Source: Gemmatimonadetes bacterium 13_2_20CM_2_65_7 (lineage in GTDB: Bacteria > Gemmatimonadota > Gemmatimonadetes > Gemmatimonadales > GWC2-71-9). Taken from it: a DNA stretch of 40,505 nt. The DNA lies in NCBI GenBank assembly GCA_001915025.1, contig MNDR01000042.1:1-40505 (forward strand). Reading direction: 5' to 3'. Below, piece after piece: positions 7,687-15,715 of the stretch. A program made the translations under genes and the position numbers. Each line of letters opens with the position of its first letter. The first letter of the stretch is position 1. Under the pieces are notes generated by a model. That model searched no databases and was not told the origin of the DNA. It worked only from the letters and a program-made list of their open reading frames with translations.

Positions 7687-10638
7687 TCAGGTTTTAGCCG
7701 GGCCCCGCTCGGGCTCGATCCGGACGGCGCAGATCTTCAGCTCCGCCATCTTCGCGTAGGGATCGAGCACCGGATTGGTGAGGAGGTTGGCCGCCGCTTC
7801 ACGGAAATGGAATGGAACGAATACCTGGCCGCGCGCGACGCGTTCCGTAATGCGCGCGGCGCTGACCATGGAGTTGCGGCGCGACGTGAGCCGCACCAGC
7901 TCGCCTTCACGGACGCCGATGTCCTTGGCATCCGCGGGATGAATCTCTACGATCGGCGTCGGCTCGCGAGCATCGAGCCCGCTCGCGCGGCGTGTCATCG
8001 TGCCGGTATGCCAGTGGTAGAGCTGGCGCCCCGTGTTCATGACGAAGGGATAATCGTCATCCGGCAGCTCCACCGGGTCGGTGTATTCCACGGGAACGAA
8101 CGTGGCGCGGCCGTCCGACGTGGGGAATGCGTGGTCGAACAAAAACGCCGTACCCGGATGATCAGTCGTGGGCACCGGGTACTGCAGCCCCGCGCCTTCC
8201 AACCGGTCGTACGTGACCCCCGCCCAGCTCGGCGTCAGCGCCGCGATCTCGCGCATGACGTCTTCCGCCGAACGGAACGTCGTCGGCAAGCTGAGGCGCT
8301 GCGATAAGTCGATCAGGATATCGAGGTCGGCCCGCGCGTCACCGGGGCAGTCGATGGCTTTGCGGCCGATCTGAATCCGCCGTTCCGTATTGACAAACGT
8401 GCCCGTTTTCTCGGCAAAGCTGGAGCCGGGCAAGACGACGTCGGCGTACCGCGCCGTCTCGGTCAGAAAGAGATCGTGCACTGCCAGGAACTCGAGCTCC
8501 TGGAACCAGTGCTCGGCGTGCGCGATGTCGGGGTCGGAGATGATGGGGTTCTCGCCCATGATGTACATGCCGCGCACCGCGCTCTCGGGACGGACCACCT
8601 CGGTCACCATCAGTCCTTTTTCGAGCGAGAGCGATTGCGCCGGCACGTTCCAGGCGCGCGCGAAGCGGTCGCGGACGGTACGATCGCCGACCGGCTGATA
8701 GTCGGTGTAGACGAACGGGATCGCGCCCACGTCCGATGCGCCCTGCACGTTGTTTTGTCCACGGATCGGGAGCATGGTGGCACCCCACCGTCCGATCATC
8801 CCGCAGGCGAACATCAAATTGAGCAGTGAGGTGACGATGTCGGTGCCGTTGGCGTGCTGCGTCAGCCCCATCGCCCACAGCGTGCTGGTGTTCGGCCCAC
8901 GCGCATAGATCTCGGCGGCGCGGCGAATCTGCTCGGCGGGGATGCCGGTGATCTTCGCGGCTTTGTCCGGCGTGTACGGCTTTACGGCCGCGCGGACCTT
9001 CTCGAAATCGTGCGTGCGCGTCGCGATGAAGTCCCGGTTTTCGAGGCCCAACGCGAGAATGTGATGCAGCATCGCCGAATAGAGGGCGACGTCGGTCCCT
9101 GGCTGCATCTGCAAGTGGATGTCGGCGCGGCCGGCGAGCTCGGTCCGGCGCGGATCGGCGACGATCAACGTGGCGCGCTTCTCGTGCGCGCGTTTCAGCG
9201 CGGCGCCGAACACGGGATGCGACTCCGTCGTGTTCGCACCGGCGATGAAGATCACGTCGCAGGCCGCTTCGATCTCGCGCATCGAGCCGGAGGCAGCCGC
9301 CGTATTGATCGCGCGCTGCATCGCCGCAACGGACGTCGAGTGACACAAGCGTGTGCAGTGATCGACGTTGTTCGTTCCCAACGCGCCGCGAAACATCCGC
9401 ATGATCAGGTAATTCTCTTCGTTGGAGCACTTCGCCGACGAAAAACAGGCGAGCGAATCCGCGCCACGCGCGCCTTTGATCCTGAGCAGCTCCTGCGCGG
9501 TGAGCTCGAGCGCTTCGTCCCACGTGGCTTCGCGGAATGGCGAGTACCATTCGTCCGGCGTCGCCACGCGGTCCCGAATGTCCATGTCGATCCGTTCCAG
9601 CAGCGGCAGCTCGCGCACGGTTTTGCCAGTGGCGCGGGGCGGGGTACCGGGTTTGGGGCGCTGGCCTTCTCCCTCGATCGTGCGCCACGGTCCGCCGCGC
9701 CGGTCGGCTCCCGTGGGTCCTTTCCATAACCAGCGGCCGTTTGCTTTGGTCCAGCCTGTTCGAATCAGCGGCCGTACCAGTCGGTCGCGGTGCTGAGGGA
9801 AGTCGTAGCCGAAGCGACCCTTCACGCAGGTCGATCCCTGGTTCGGGGTGTTCAGCTCGATGTCGGGCGACGTCACGCGAACGATTTTGTTGTCCGCGAC
9901 GTGAAGGTCGACCTGGCAGCCGACGCCGCAGTAGGGACACACGGAGCGAACGACTTTGTCGGGATGACGGATCTGCTGGGGAGCGAACCGTTGCCGCGGC
10001 ATCACCTCGAAAATCGCGCCCGTCGGGCAGACGCGAACGCATTCACCACACCACGTGCACCCCGCTTTATCCGGATCGCCATCCGCACCGACGATGATTT
10101 CGGCGTGCTCACCCCGCCACCCGACGTCGAGGACGCCGACGACCTGAATGTCCTCGCAGGCCCGCACGCAGCGGGTGCATAAGATGCAGGTCGACATGTC
10201 GTGGCGGATCATCGGATCGCCCGGCCGCTCGTCGCCCGAGCGCAACGGCAGATCCCGGTCCTCTATCGCCGTTGGAACGACGTCGTACTCGACCAGGTAG
10301 CGCTCGAACTCGTTGCGCGGCTGGGCTCGACCGCCGTTGCGGAGATGCTCAGCCGGGTACCGCTCGGCGAGCAGCTTCAAGACGCCGTGGCGATTCTCGA
10401 CGGCCGCGTGCGATCGCGTCGTCACGACCAGGCCGTCGGCGACCTTGGTGGCGCAGGCCGGAATCAGTTTGGGTTGGCCTTCGACTGAAACAAGGCAGAT
10501 CCGACAATTGCCGACGATCGACAGCGTGGGATACCAGCAGAGCGTCGGAATTTCGATGCCCGCTTGCCGGGCGGCATCGAGAATCGTGCGCCCTGCTTCG
10601 ATCGAGATCTTGTGTCCGTCGATCTGTAATGCGGGCAT
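7687..10638 (-). CDS. fdhF: Formate dehydrogenase, alpha subunit (molybdopterin, NAD-linked type)
   Basis: This 983-residue enzyme oxidises formate to CO2. In order it shows an N-terminal ferredoxin-like 2Fe-2S domain (IPTLCWYPTLSIVGNCRIC), a His/Cys-cluster segment like NuoG, two 4Fe-4S motifs (CILCTRCVRAC and CTWCGECVRVCPTGA), the molybdopterin-domain cluster CPYCGVGC, and an Mo-pterin dinucleotide C-terminal domain (MNTGRQLYHWHTGTMTRR). The metal-ligand position reads HCTRLCHS, so it uses Cys, not selenocysteine. An extra Gly/Pro/Arg-rich insert of about 50 residues follows PLIRTGW. No NuoE/NuoF-like partner or fdhD is in the window, so electron acceptor and assembly partners must lie elsewhere. 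It heads the tdh-kbl-M14 operon; the shared theme may be glycine and one-carbon disposal. Confidence 0.92.
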   Translation of the reverse strand: MPALQIDGHKISIEAGRTILDAARQAGIEIPTLCWYPTLSIVGNCRICLVSVEGQPKLIPACATKVADGLVVTTRSHAAVENRHGVLKLLAERYPAEHLRNGGRAQPRNEFERYLVEYDVVPTAIEDRDLPLRSGDERPGDPMIRHDMSTCILCTRCVRACEDIQVVGVLDVGWRGEHAEIIVGADGDPDKAGCTWCGECVRVCPTGAIFEVMPRQRFAPQQIRHPDKVVRSVCPYCGVGCQVDLHVADNKIVRVTSPDIELNTPNQGSTCVKGRFGYDFPQHRDRLVRPLIRTGWTKANGRWLWKGPTGADRRGGPWRTIEGEGQRPKPGTPPRATGKTVRELPLLERIDMDIRDRVATPDEWYSPFREATWDEALELTAQELLRIKGARGADSLACFSSAKCSNEENYLIMRMFRGALGTNNVDHCTRLCHSTSVAAMQRAINTAAASGSMREIEAACDVIFIAGANTTESHPVFGAALKRAHEKRATLIVADPRRTELAGRADIHLQMQPGTDVALYSAMLHHILALGLENRDFIATRTHDFEKVRAAVKPYTPDKAAKITGIPAEQIRRAAEIYARGPNTSTLWAMGLTQHANGTDIVTSLLNLMFACGMIGRWGATMLPIRGQNNVQGASDVGAIPFVYTDYQPVGDRTVRDRFARAWNVPAQSLSLEKGLMVTEVVRPESAVRGMYIMGENPIISDPDIAHAEHWFQELEFLAVHDLFLTETARYADVVLPGSSFAEKTGTFVNTERRIQIGRKAIDCPGDARADLDILIDLSQRLSLPTTFRSAEDVMREIAALTPSWAGVTYDRLEGAGLQYPVPTTDHPGTAFLFDHAFPTSDGRATFVPVEYTDPVELPDDDYPFVMNTGRQLYHWHTGTMTRRASGLDAREPTPIVEIHPADAKDIGVREGELVRLTSRRNSMVSAARITERVARGQVFVPFHFREAAANLLTNPVLDPYAKMAELKICAVRIEPERGPAKT

Positions 10639-10689
10639 GCCTCATATAGATACACGCCCCGCCTGCGGCGCAAGTCTTGATGCTGATCG

Positions 10690-10727
10690 AACCCGGCGCT
10701 GTGACATGCCCATCACAGCGCCGGGTT
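10690..10727. terminator. Perfect 15-bp inverted repeat upstream of fdhF
   Basis: AACCCGGCGCTGTGA (10690-10704) and its exact reverse complement (10713-10727) flank an 8-nt loop, CATGCCCA. The hairpin is very stable. On the plus strand it is followed by GAACCTCAATTTT, a weak T-run; on the minus strand no T-run follows. It lies between the end of the 55-aa gene and the fdhF start, so it could separate these transcription units, or be a regulator-binding site or mRNA leader element for fdhF. Its existence is certain; its function is not. Confidence 0.6.
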
Positions 10728-10752
10728 GAACCTCAATTTTCGACTGTAGGAA

Positions 10753-10920
10753 TCAGACTTTCGGGTCTATCGGTAGGTGGCGATGCGTGTGATCGCCATC
10801 TTCTCCCTCGTCGGTAAACCAGCAGTAGGCCCAGATCTTGGCGGGTCGCAGGACCAGTTGGCCGGCCCGCAGGATGATGCCCATCGGTTCATCGTCAAGG
10901 ACGAGCGGGAGAGTGGTCAT
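10753..10920 (-). CDS. 55-aa hypothetical protein (absent from ORF track)
   Basis: A minus-strand ORF runs from an ATG at 10920 to a TGA at 10753 and is just below the length cut-off of the ORF track. It encodes 55 residues with an acidic N-terminal patch (LVLDDEPMGIILRAG), a Leu/Arg segment (QLVLRPAKIWAYCWF) and an acidic/His-rich end (DEGEDGDHTHRHLP). Codon third positions are strongly GC-biased through most of the ORF, as in neighbouring genes, and an AGGCGAG stretch lies just upstream of the ATG. I do not recognise a family. The opposite-strand 62-aa ORF at 10777-10965 is then a shadow. It follows the 292-aa gene on the same strand after about 90 nt. Confidence 0.5.
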   Translation of the reverse strand: MTTLPLVLDDEPMGIILRAGQLVLRPAKIWAYCWFTDEGEDGDHTHRHLPIDPKV

Positions 10921-11011
10921 GTCGCTCGCCTAGGCAATCATCCTGCCACTGCATCGCAAAACTAAGTTGTTGAAATAACTGCCGATACATAGTGAGACGG
11001 CGCCCGAAATG

Positions 11012-11890
11012 TCAGTCCGACACGTTCAGCGCCGTGTCGAGCTGACGCGGGGGTTTGATCGCGGTAAAGCCGGATCGCTTCGACCGTCGCCCGCGCTGCA
11101 CCTGCCATCCGCGATAGAGGGTCTGGAGCGCCTCGGGAGCCAGCGGGATCACTTCACGGCTCGCGCTTCCTGCGGGGAGGACGACGTGGACGCCACCTGA
11201 GGGCGTCCGTACCTGCAAATCGGCAATGACTGAGGCGCGGTCTTTTGCCCGCAGCTGCGCGAGACTGCCCGGCGCAATCGCGACCAGCGTCGGCGAGAGA
11301 TCGGGGAACCAACTTCCAAAGTTGATGACGAGCGCCTGAAACGCGCCCGCGAGCTGCTCGCTGACGGCGCGTCCTTCGGCCGCTTCGACGGCGCCCAGAT
11401 CTTGGTCGAGTAAGAACACTTCGGCGTCATGGGCGGCCAGGAATAGGGCTTCCGCGAGTGCGGGCGCGCCGAGGGCGACGACGACGTCGCCGGGCTCGAG
11501 GCGCGCCGCCCACGGCACGATCGGATGCGCGCGATCGAATCCCCAATGCGTCGGCTCGCGCTGCGCTTCCCGAAGGGCGCGATGCTTTTGCCGCCAGCGT
11601 GGGAACGACGGCAGACGCAGCCGTTGCGCGATGATGCGGTCCACATGCTCGAGCAGGAGGACTTCGGTCAGCAGGTATTGGTCCTGCGTGCTGGCCTGCA
11701 GCTCGCGCACCGCCTCGTCGCCGATTTCGAGCAGTTCCGCTCGCGGGACCGTGTTCTTGTATTCCTCGAGCCGCTGCAAGAGGAACTCCTGATACTCCTG
11801 CTTCAGCGAGCGTAGCGCCCGGCGCACGGGCGGAATGCCCCCCCCGGTGCCGGTCCTGTTCGCGCGCTCGAAGGGAAGAGAGGTCAGCAT
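11012..11890 (-). CDS. Uncharacterised protein with a degenerate Rossmann-like domain
   Basis: The ORF track extends this frame to 12220, but that part is antisense or out of frame to the CDF transporter. The likely start is the ATG at 11890 (MLTSLPFERANRTGTGG), which overlaps the CDF stop codon and gives 292 residues. The first half is helical and charged (RRALRSLKQEYQEFLLQRLEE). The second half contains GDVVVALGAPALAEALFLAA then EVFLLDQDLGAVEAAEG, which resembles the first strands of an SAM-methyltransferase fold but lacks a proper GxGxG motif. It could be an inactive methyltransferase-like protein. Coupling to the transporter suggests co-expression, not a known shared function. Confidence 0.65.
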   Translation of the reverse strand: MLTSLPFERANRTGTGGGIPPVRRALRSLKQEYQEFLLQRLEEYKNTVPRAELLEIGDEAVRELQASTQDQYLLTEVLLLEHVDRIIAQRLRLPSFPRWRQKHRALREAQREPTHWGFDRAHPIVPWAARLEPGDVVVALGAPALAEALFLAAHDAEVFLLDQDLGAVEAAEGRAVSEQLAGAFQALVINFGSWFPDLSPTLVAIAPGSLAQLRAKDRASVIADLQVRTPSGGVHVVLPAGSASREVIPLAPEALQTLYRGWQVQRGRRSKRSGFTAIKPPRQLDTALNVSD

Positions 11891-12759
11891 GGCTCGACGT
11901 GCACGGTCACTTCCTGGAGCGCGAGGTCTTTCTTCAGTCGCTCTTCCACGGCGTCGGCGATGGCGTGCGCGTCCGCCACATTCGCCGCCGGATCGACGGC
12001 AATCGTCACCTCGGCGTAGCGCACGCCTGTCCCGGCTCCACCGCGAGAACGGATGCCGTACGCGCTTTTCACGCCTGCGACGGCCTGAGCCGATTGGCGG
12101 ATGGTGGGCTCCGGGATGGCGCGCTCGTCGACGAGCACCGGCACCGCGCGCAACAGGATCTGATAGGCAACGCGGACGATCAAGAGCGCGACCAATATCG
12201 CGACCACGGAGTCGACCCACGTGTATCCCTGCCGCGAGAACAGCACGCCGATCAGGACGCCGATCGTGATGAAGACGTCGGCACGCGTGTGTGCCGCGTC
12301 GGCGATCAACAAGTCGCTCGAAAGCTCGTGTCCACGCCGGTTTTCGTACCAGGCGACGAAGACGTTCGTGGCGAGGGTGACGAGGAGCAAAGCGAGCCCG
12401 GCATCGCTGACCTGGACGGCGCGCCCACCGGCGATGAGGCGCCCGATGGCACTGCGTACGAGCTCGAAGCAGGTCACGGAGAGGAACACGACGATGCTCA
12501 ATGCACCCAGCGTCTCGAACTTGCGGTGGCCATAGGGGTGGTCGTCGTCGGGCGCGCGGGCGGCTACTCGCACGACGATCAACCCGAGCACGTTGTAGAC
12601 GGCGTCGACTGAGGAATGGATGGCATCGCCAAGCACGGCCAGGGATCCCGCCACGGTGCCGACGGCGGCCTTGGCAATTACCACGGCAACGTTGGCGACC
12701 AGCAGACCGCGAAGTACGCTGCGGACCGCCGCCGACCGGTCTAGGGCCTTCCCGGGCAT
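11884..12759 (-). CDS. Cation diffusion facilitator (CDF) family metal transporter
   Basis: CDF proteins are inner-membrane antiporters that export divalent metals such as Zn2+, Co2+, Fe2+ or Mn2+. The 291-residue protein has about six membrane segments. Metal-site signatures are present in the second and fifth segments: LGDAIHSSVDAVYN (HxxxD) and LIADAAHTRADVF (HxxxD). DDDHPYGHRKFE between helices 2 and 3 is the family loop motif. The C-terminal cytoplasmic ferredoxin-like domain is complete (AEVTIAVDPAANVADAHAIADAVEERL) and ends HVEPC. The gene is divergent from the sdpR-like gene. Metal specificity cannot be read from the sequence. Confidence 0.9.
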   Translation of the reverse strand: MPGKALDRSAAVRSVLRGLLVANVAVVIAKAAVGTVAGSLAVLGDAIHSSVDAVYNVLGLIVVRVAARAPDDDHPYGHRKFETLGALSIVVFLSVTCFELVRSAIGRLIAGGRAVQVSDAGLALLLVTLATNVFVAWYENRRGHELSSDLLIADAAHTRADVFITIGVLIGVLFSRQGYTWVDSVVAILVALLIVRVAYQILLRAVPVLVDERAIPEPTIRQSAQAVAGVKSAYGIRSRGGAGTGVRYAEVTIAVDPAANVADAHAIADAVEERLKKDLALQEVTVHVEPC

Positions 12760-12800
12760 GGGTGCAAGCTTGTGATGGGGGCCGATTTAGTCAACTTTGC

Positions 12801-12832
12801 TTGACAACACTTAGACAATTGTATAAATGTCT
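12801..12832 (+). promoter_or_regulatory. Sigma70-type promoter with overlapping dyad for the ArsR-type gene
   Basis: TTGACA (12801-12806) and TATAAA (12822-12827) are separated by 15 nt. Initiation would be near 12834, only about 3 nt before the ATG at 12837, giving a leaderless or almost leaderless mRNA; no Shine-Dalgarno is seen there. An inverted repeat AGACA-N10-TGTCT (12813-12817 and 12828-12832) spans the -10 box and is a plausible operator for autoregulation by the encoded repressor. Confidence 0.6.
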
Positions 12833-12836
12833 GTCC

Positions 12837-13109
12837 ATGGAAGACTCCCTGTTTCGTGCCCTGGCCGATCCGACGCGGCGAAAAATCCTCGAGCTGCTAT
12901 CCGAAAAGGATCGCACTGCCGGTGAGATCGCCGAGCGATTCCCGATCGCGTTCGCGTCGGTCTCGCACCACCTCGGCGTTCTCAAAGGCGCCGATCTGGT
13001 TGCCACGGAGCGTGAGGGACAATTCATCCGCTATCGGCTCAATACCACGGTCTTCCAGGAACTGGTGCGGTACTTCATGACTCGCTTCTCGGAGAAGAAC
13101 AATGCGTAG
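12837..13109 (+). CDS. ArsR/SdpR-family winged-helix repressor
   Basis: The 90-residue protein is a typical ArsR-family dimeric winged-helix repressor: FRALADPTRRKILELLSE opens it, the recognition helix is in FASVSHHLGVLKGADLV, and the wing is REGQFIRYRLN. No metal-binding Cys motif (such as CVC) is present, which favours the SdpR-like branch. The ORF track runs the frame back to 12501, but the promoter at 12801-12827 and the start of homology fix the ATG at 12837. It overlaps the next gene by 8 nt. That gene encodes an SdpI-like membrane protein, so the pair resembles the Bacillus SdpR-SdpI module in which SdpI sequesters the repressor; here that role is inferred. Confidence 0.88.
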   Translation: MEDSLFRALADPTRRKILELLSEKDRTAGEIAERFPIAFASVSHHLGVLKGADLVATEREGQFIRYRLNTTVFQELVRYFMTRFSEKNNA

Positions 13110-13751
13110 CCGCTGGTTTGGTCTGGTGATCGCCGTGTTGGCCACGGTCATATCGGTGTGGGCTTATCCGCGTCTCCCGCCCACGGTCGCGACCCACTGG
13201 AATCTGAACGGCACGCCCAACGGCTTTTCGAGCCGGCTGGTCGCGGTCTCCATCATGCCGCTTGTCATTCTGGCGATGACGGGATTGTTCAACGTGCTGC
13301 CCAAACTGGATCCGCGGAAAGAGAACTACGCCAAGTTCATCCACGTGTACTGGTTGATCGCCAATGCGGTGATCGTCTTCATCGCGGTCGCGCACGTCCT
13401 GATCATTTCGTCGGCGCTCGGCTTCCCCGTGAAGATCGATCGGCTGATGCCGCTCGGCATCGGACTGCTGTTCATCTTCCTCGGCAACTACCTGACACGC
13501 GTCGAGCCGAACTGGTTCGTCGGCATTCGCACGCCGTGGACGCTCTCGAGCGACACCGTCTGGCGGAAAACGCATCGCACCGGTGGCTGGCTCATGGTGC
13601 TCGCGGCCTTGTGATCGGCCTCGGCGCGTTCATGCCGCACGCGGCCCTGCTGCCGTTGATGTTCGTGACGATTGTGTGTGTGGCGGCGATTCCGGTGGTG
13701 CAGTCGTACGTCTTATGGAAGCGAGAGCGCGGTAAGCAGGACGCCCTTTAG
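13102..13751 (+). pseudogene. SdpI-like multi-pass membrane protein, frameshifted near the C-terminus
   Basis: The first frame (13102-13614) gives 170 residues with the DUF1648/SdpI signature: an N-terminal helix, then LPPTVATHWNLNGTPNGF, VEPNWFVGIRTPWTLSS and KTHRTGGWLMVLAAL before a TGA. In another frame the following bases encode VIGLGAFMPHAALLPLMF and a last membrane segment ending SYVLWKRERGKQDAL (stop at 13751). Adding one C in the run around 13608 restores a single SdpI-length protein, so one base is probably missing, either as a mutation or a consensus error. SdpI proteins provide immunity to the SdpC toxin in Bacillus and signal to SdpR; no SdpC-like gene is seen here. The end overlaps the convergent rlmI-like gene by 39 nt. 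Confidence 0.82.
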
Positions 13752-14728
13752 GTAGCCGGTCTCGGGAACGTTGAGGAGCTCGGGGTGGTCGCCGGCCGCG
13801 CCGGTCGCTCCAAGGAACTGAATTCGGCGGCCGGAATCGCGCGCGGCATCAGCGAGCATTGCGTTGAACAGGTCGCGGCTCACGTGATAGGAACACGAGG
13901 ACGTGAACAGCACACCGCCAGGCGCCAGAATCTTCATCGCTCGCAAATTGATCTCCTTATATCCGGCTACGGCTCGGGCAAGATTGGCCTTGGTCTTGGC
14001 GAACGCGGGCGGATCGAGGACGATCGTATCGAACCGCTCGCCGCGCCGCTCCAGCTCCCGCAGCAGATCGAAAGCATTCGCCTCTCGCCACTCGATGTTG
14101 CCGATGCCGTTGAGCCGCGCGTTCACCGCGCCGCGCGCGAGCCCCTCAGTGCTCTGATCCACTGCGAGCACCTCTTGGCGAGATAGCGCACGCCATCCTC
14201 GGCGATCTCGATTGTCTGGGGCACCTGTCCCTCGGCTAACGTCACCTCGAGCGGCAATCCTTCGTGACGCCGCACGGCCGCGTCGTTGCGGAGCAGGATT
14301 CCTTCGGGCGTGAGGGCCTCTCGAATGCCGGCGAGGACATCGGCGCGAGCCGTCTCGAGTCCCGCGGAGAGCAATTGTGCGACGATCCACGAGTCGTACT
14401 TGTCCACGATCAACGAGGGCAGCCCGTCTCCCTCGCCATGCACGGCGCGCCACGCGGTCGCGTTGATGCCGTTCCGCCGGCGTACGGCGTCCCCGATCCG
14501 ATTCGCCCACCACCGCGCATCGATCGGCTCGTCGGCACGCGTGAGCAGTCGCAACCGGATTTCGGAACTGGGTGAGTAGAGCGCGCGGCCGAGGAATTTC
14601 CCCCTTCGATCCGTGACGGGGACGATGCCTGGTTTTTTCTCGGGCTCTTCGGCGACGTCACTGCGGTAGACCCACGGATGCCCTTGTTTCCATCGTTCCG
14701 CGCCGCGCGCTGTAATCTTGACCGTCAT
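13713..14728 (-). pseudogene. rlmI: RlmI-like 23S rRNA methyltransferase missing its SAM-binding core
   Basis: The N-terminal half (14728 to about 14180) is an intact PUA-like domain plus linker: RGAERWKQGHPWVYRSDV, GEGDGLPSLIVDKYDSW and RNDAAVRRHEGLP, as in RlmI, which makes m5C1962 in 23S rRNA. The C-terminal half, in another frame, holds motif IV VLDPPAFAKTKANL, SSCSYHVSRDLF and GDHPELLNVPETGYLKG. Between EDGVRYLA and EVLAVDQS, members of the family have close to 50 residues containing the GxKTGxxLDQR motif and SAM motif I (FSYTGGF). These are absent here and the frame changes (net loss of 1 mod 3). As assembled the gene cannot make a working enzyme. The junction is at about 14174-14184. 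It starts at an ATG overlapping the aroH stop by 4 nt. Confidence 0.88.
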
Positions 14729-15087
14729 CTATCCGGTCGCAGCTTCGCTGCGTCCCGCAGGTACATATGTTTCAGCGCGCGCTGTGACTTGGCTGTATAG
14801 AAGTGCAGCAGCACGCGAATGCAGCGCGGCAGGCCGGAACGCACGGCCACCTCGGCCGCGCCGAGGAGCGGGACTTCAGTCCACCCGAGTCGTCGCGCGG
14901 CGCGGGCGGGGTAGTCGGCGTCCAAGTCCGGGGACGTCGTGAAGATCGCGCTCTCCACGTCCTCGGGAGCGAAGCCGTTCGTGGTCTGCAGGGCGGCGAG
15001 CAGCTCTTGGGTCGCCTCGAGAATCGCGTCACTCGTGTTCGCGGTCGCGGTGGTCGCGCCCCGCAGGCCGCGCAGGATCTTGGTCAT
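14725..15087 (-). CDS. aroH: Monofunctional chorismate mutase, AroH class
   Basis: AroH rearranges chorismate to prephenate on the way to phenylalanine and tyrosine. The 120-residue length and sequence fit the trimeric Bacillus-type enzyme: RGLRGATTATANT near the N-terminus supplies the first active-site Arg, the middle has EDVESAIFTTSPDLDADYPA, GAAEVAVRSGLPRCIRVLLH supplies the Glu and second Arg, and the end is the family motif MYLRDAAKLRPD. The start codon lies in the CATG shared with thiE on the other strand. The stop overlaps the rlmI-like start by 4 nt. Confidence 0.93.
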   Translation of the reverse strand: MTKILRGLRGATTATANTSDAILEATQELLAALQTTNGFAPEDVESAIFTTSPDLDADYPARAARRLGWTEVPLLGAAEVAVRSGLPRCIRVLLHFYTAKSQRALKHMYLRDAAKLRPDR

Positions 15088-15715
15088 GGCGCTCGTCGAT
15101 CAGTTGCGTTTGATGGTGATCACGGACCCGGTCCTACTCAAGGGCCGCGATGCGGTCGCTGTGTGCCGCGCCGCGGTCACCGGCGGCGCGACGATGATTC
15201 AGGTCCGCTGGAAAGATGGCTCACCGGCCGACGTGCTGCAGATGACCCGATCCCTCGTGGCCGCCTTGCCCGTCCCCATCCTCGTCAACGATCGCGCGGA
15301 TATCGCCCTTGCCGCGGGGGCCGCCGGCGTCCACCTCGGTTGGGAAGATCCACCGCTCGATTCGCTGCGGCCCCACATGCCGGCCGATTTCCTTTTGGGC
15401 ATCTCAGTAGGAACACCGGATGAAGCGGCGCGGGCGAGCGCGTCATCCGCGGACTATTGGAGCATCGGTCCGTGCTTCGCCACACCGAACAAGTCCGATG
15501 CCGGTCCGCCGCTTGGACTAGAGGGCTTCGCGGCGCTCGCGCGCCTGGCGCCCGAGGGGGTCCCGGTGATCGGCATTGGTGGCATCACGGCGGCCAACGC
15601 GTCAGCGATCGTGGACGCCGGCGCCGCGGGCGTTGCTGTCATCGGGGCTGTGCTTAGCGCCGCGGACCCTGAGTCTGCGGCGCGGGGACTGCGTGGCGCT
15701 GTCTCACGCGTTTGA
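15086..15715 (+). CDS. thiE: Thiamine-phosphate synthase
   Basis: ThiE joins the pyrimidine and thiazole phosphates to make thiamine monophosphate. The TIM-barrel motifs are clear: LRLMVITDPV at strand 1, GGATMIQVRWKD, PVPILVNDRADIALAAGAAGVHLG, DYWSIGPCFATPNKSDAG and VPVIGIGGITAANASAIVDAGAAGVAVIGAV. I take the ATG at 15086 because an AGGA lies 8 nt upstream; the 209-residue result matches the family. The ORF track start at 14939 lies inside aroH on the other strand and is rejected. An ATG at 15113 is an alternative. The 3' end overlaps convergent mltG by 62 nt. No other thiamine gene is nearby. Confidence 0.92.
   Translation: MALVDQLRLMVITDPVLLKGRDAVAVCRAAVTGGATMIQVRWKDGSPADVLQMTRSLVAALPVPILVNDRADIALAAGAAGVHLGWEDPPLDSLRPHMPADFLLGISVGTPDEAARASASSADYWSIGPCFATPNKSDAGPPLGLEGFAALARLAPEGVPVIGIGGITAANASAIVDAGAAGVAVIGAVLSAADPESAARGLRGAVSRV

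Noticed and set aside
6715-8307. Plus-strand ORF of 530 aa over tdh and fdhF
   Set aside because: It spans two well-defined minus-strand genes and their spacer; composition is typical of an antisense shadow.
8840-9400. Possible selenocysteine in formate dehydrogenase
   Set aside because: The metal-ligand site reads HCTRLCHS with ordinary Cys codons and there is no in-frame TGA.
8339-10042. Minus-strand ORF of 567 aa inside fdhF
   Set aside because: Out-of-frame Arg-rich reading of the fdhF sequence; fdhF motifs are in the other frame.
10777-10965. Plus-strand ORF of 62 aa in the fdhF upstream spacer
   Set aside because: The opposite strand has a 55-codon ORF with better codon bias and an upstream AGGCGAG; both are unlikely to be real.
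11899-12612. Plus-strand ORF of 237 aa over the CDF transporter
   Set aside because: Antisense to a complete CDF protein with both HxxxD metal motifs.
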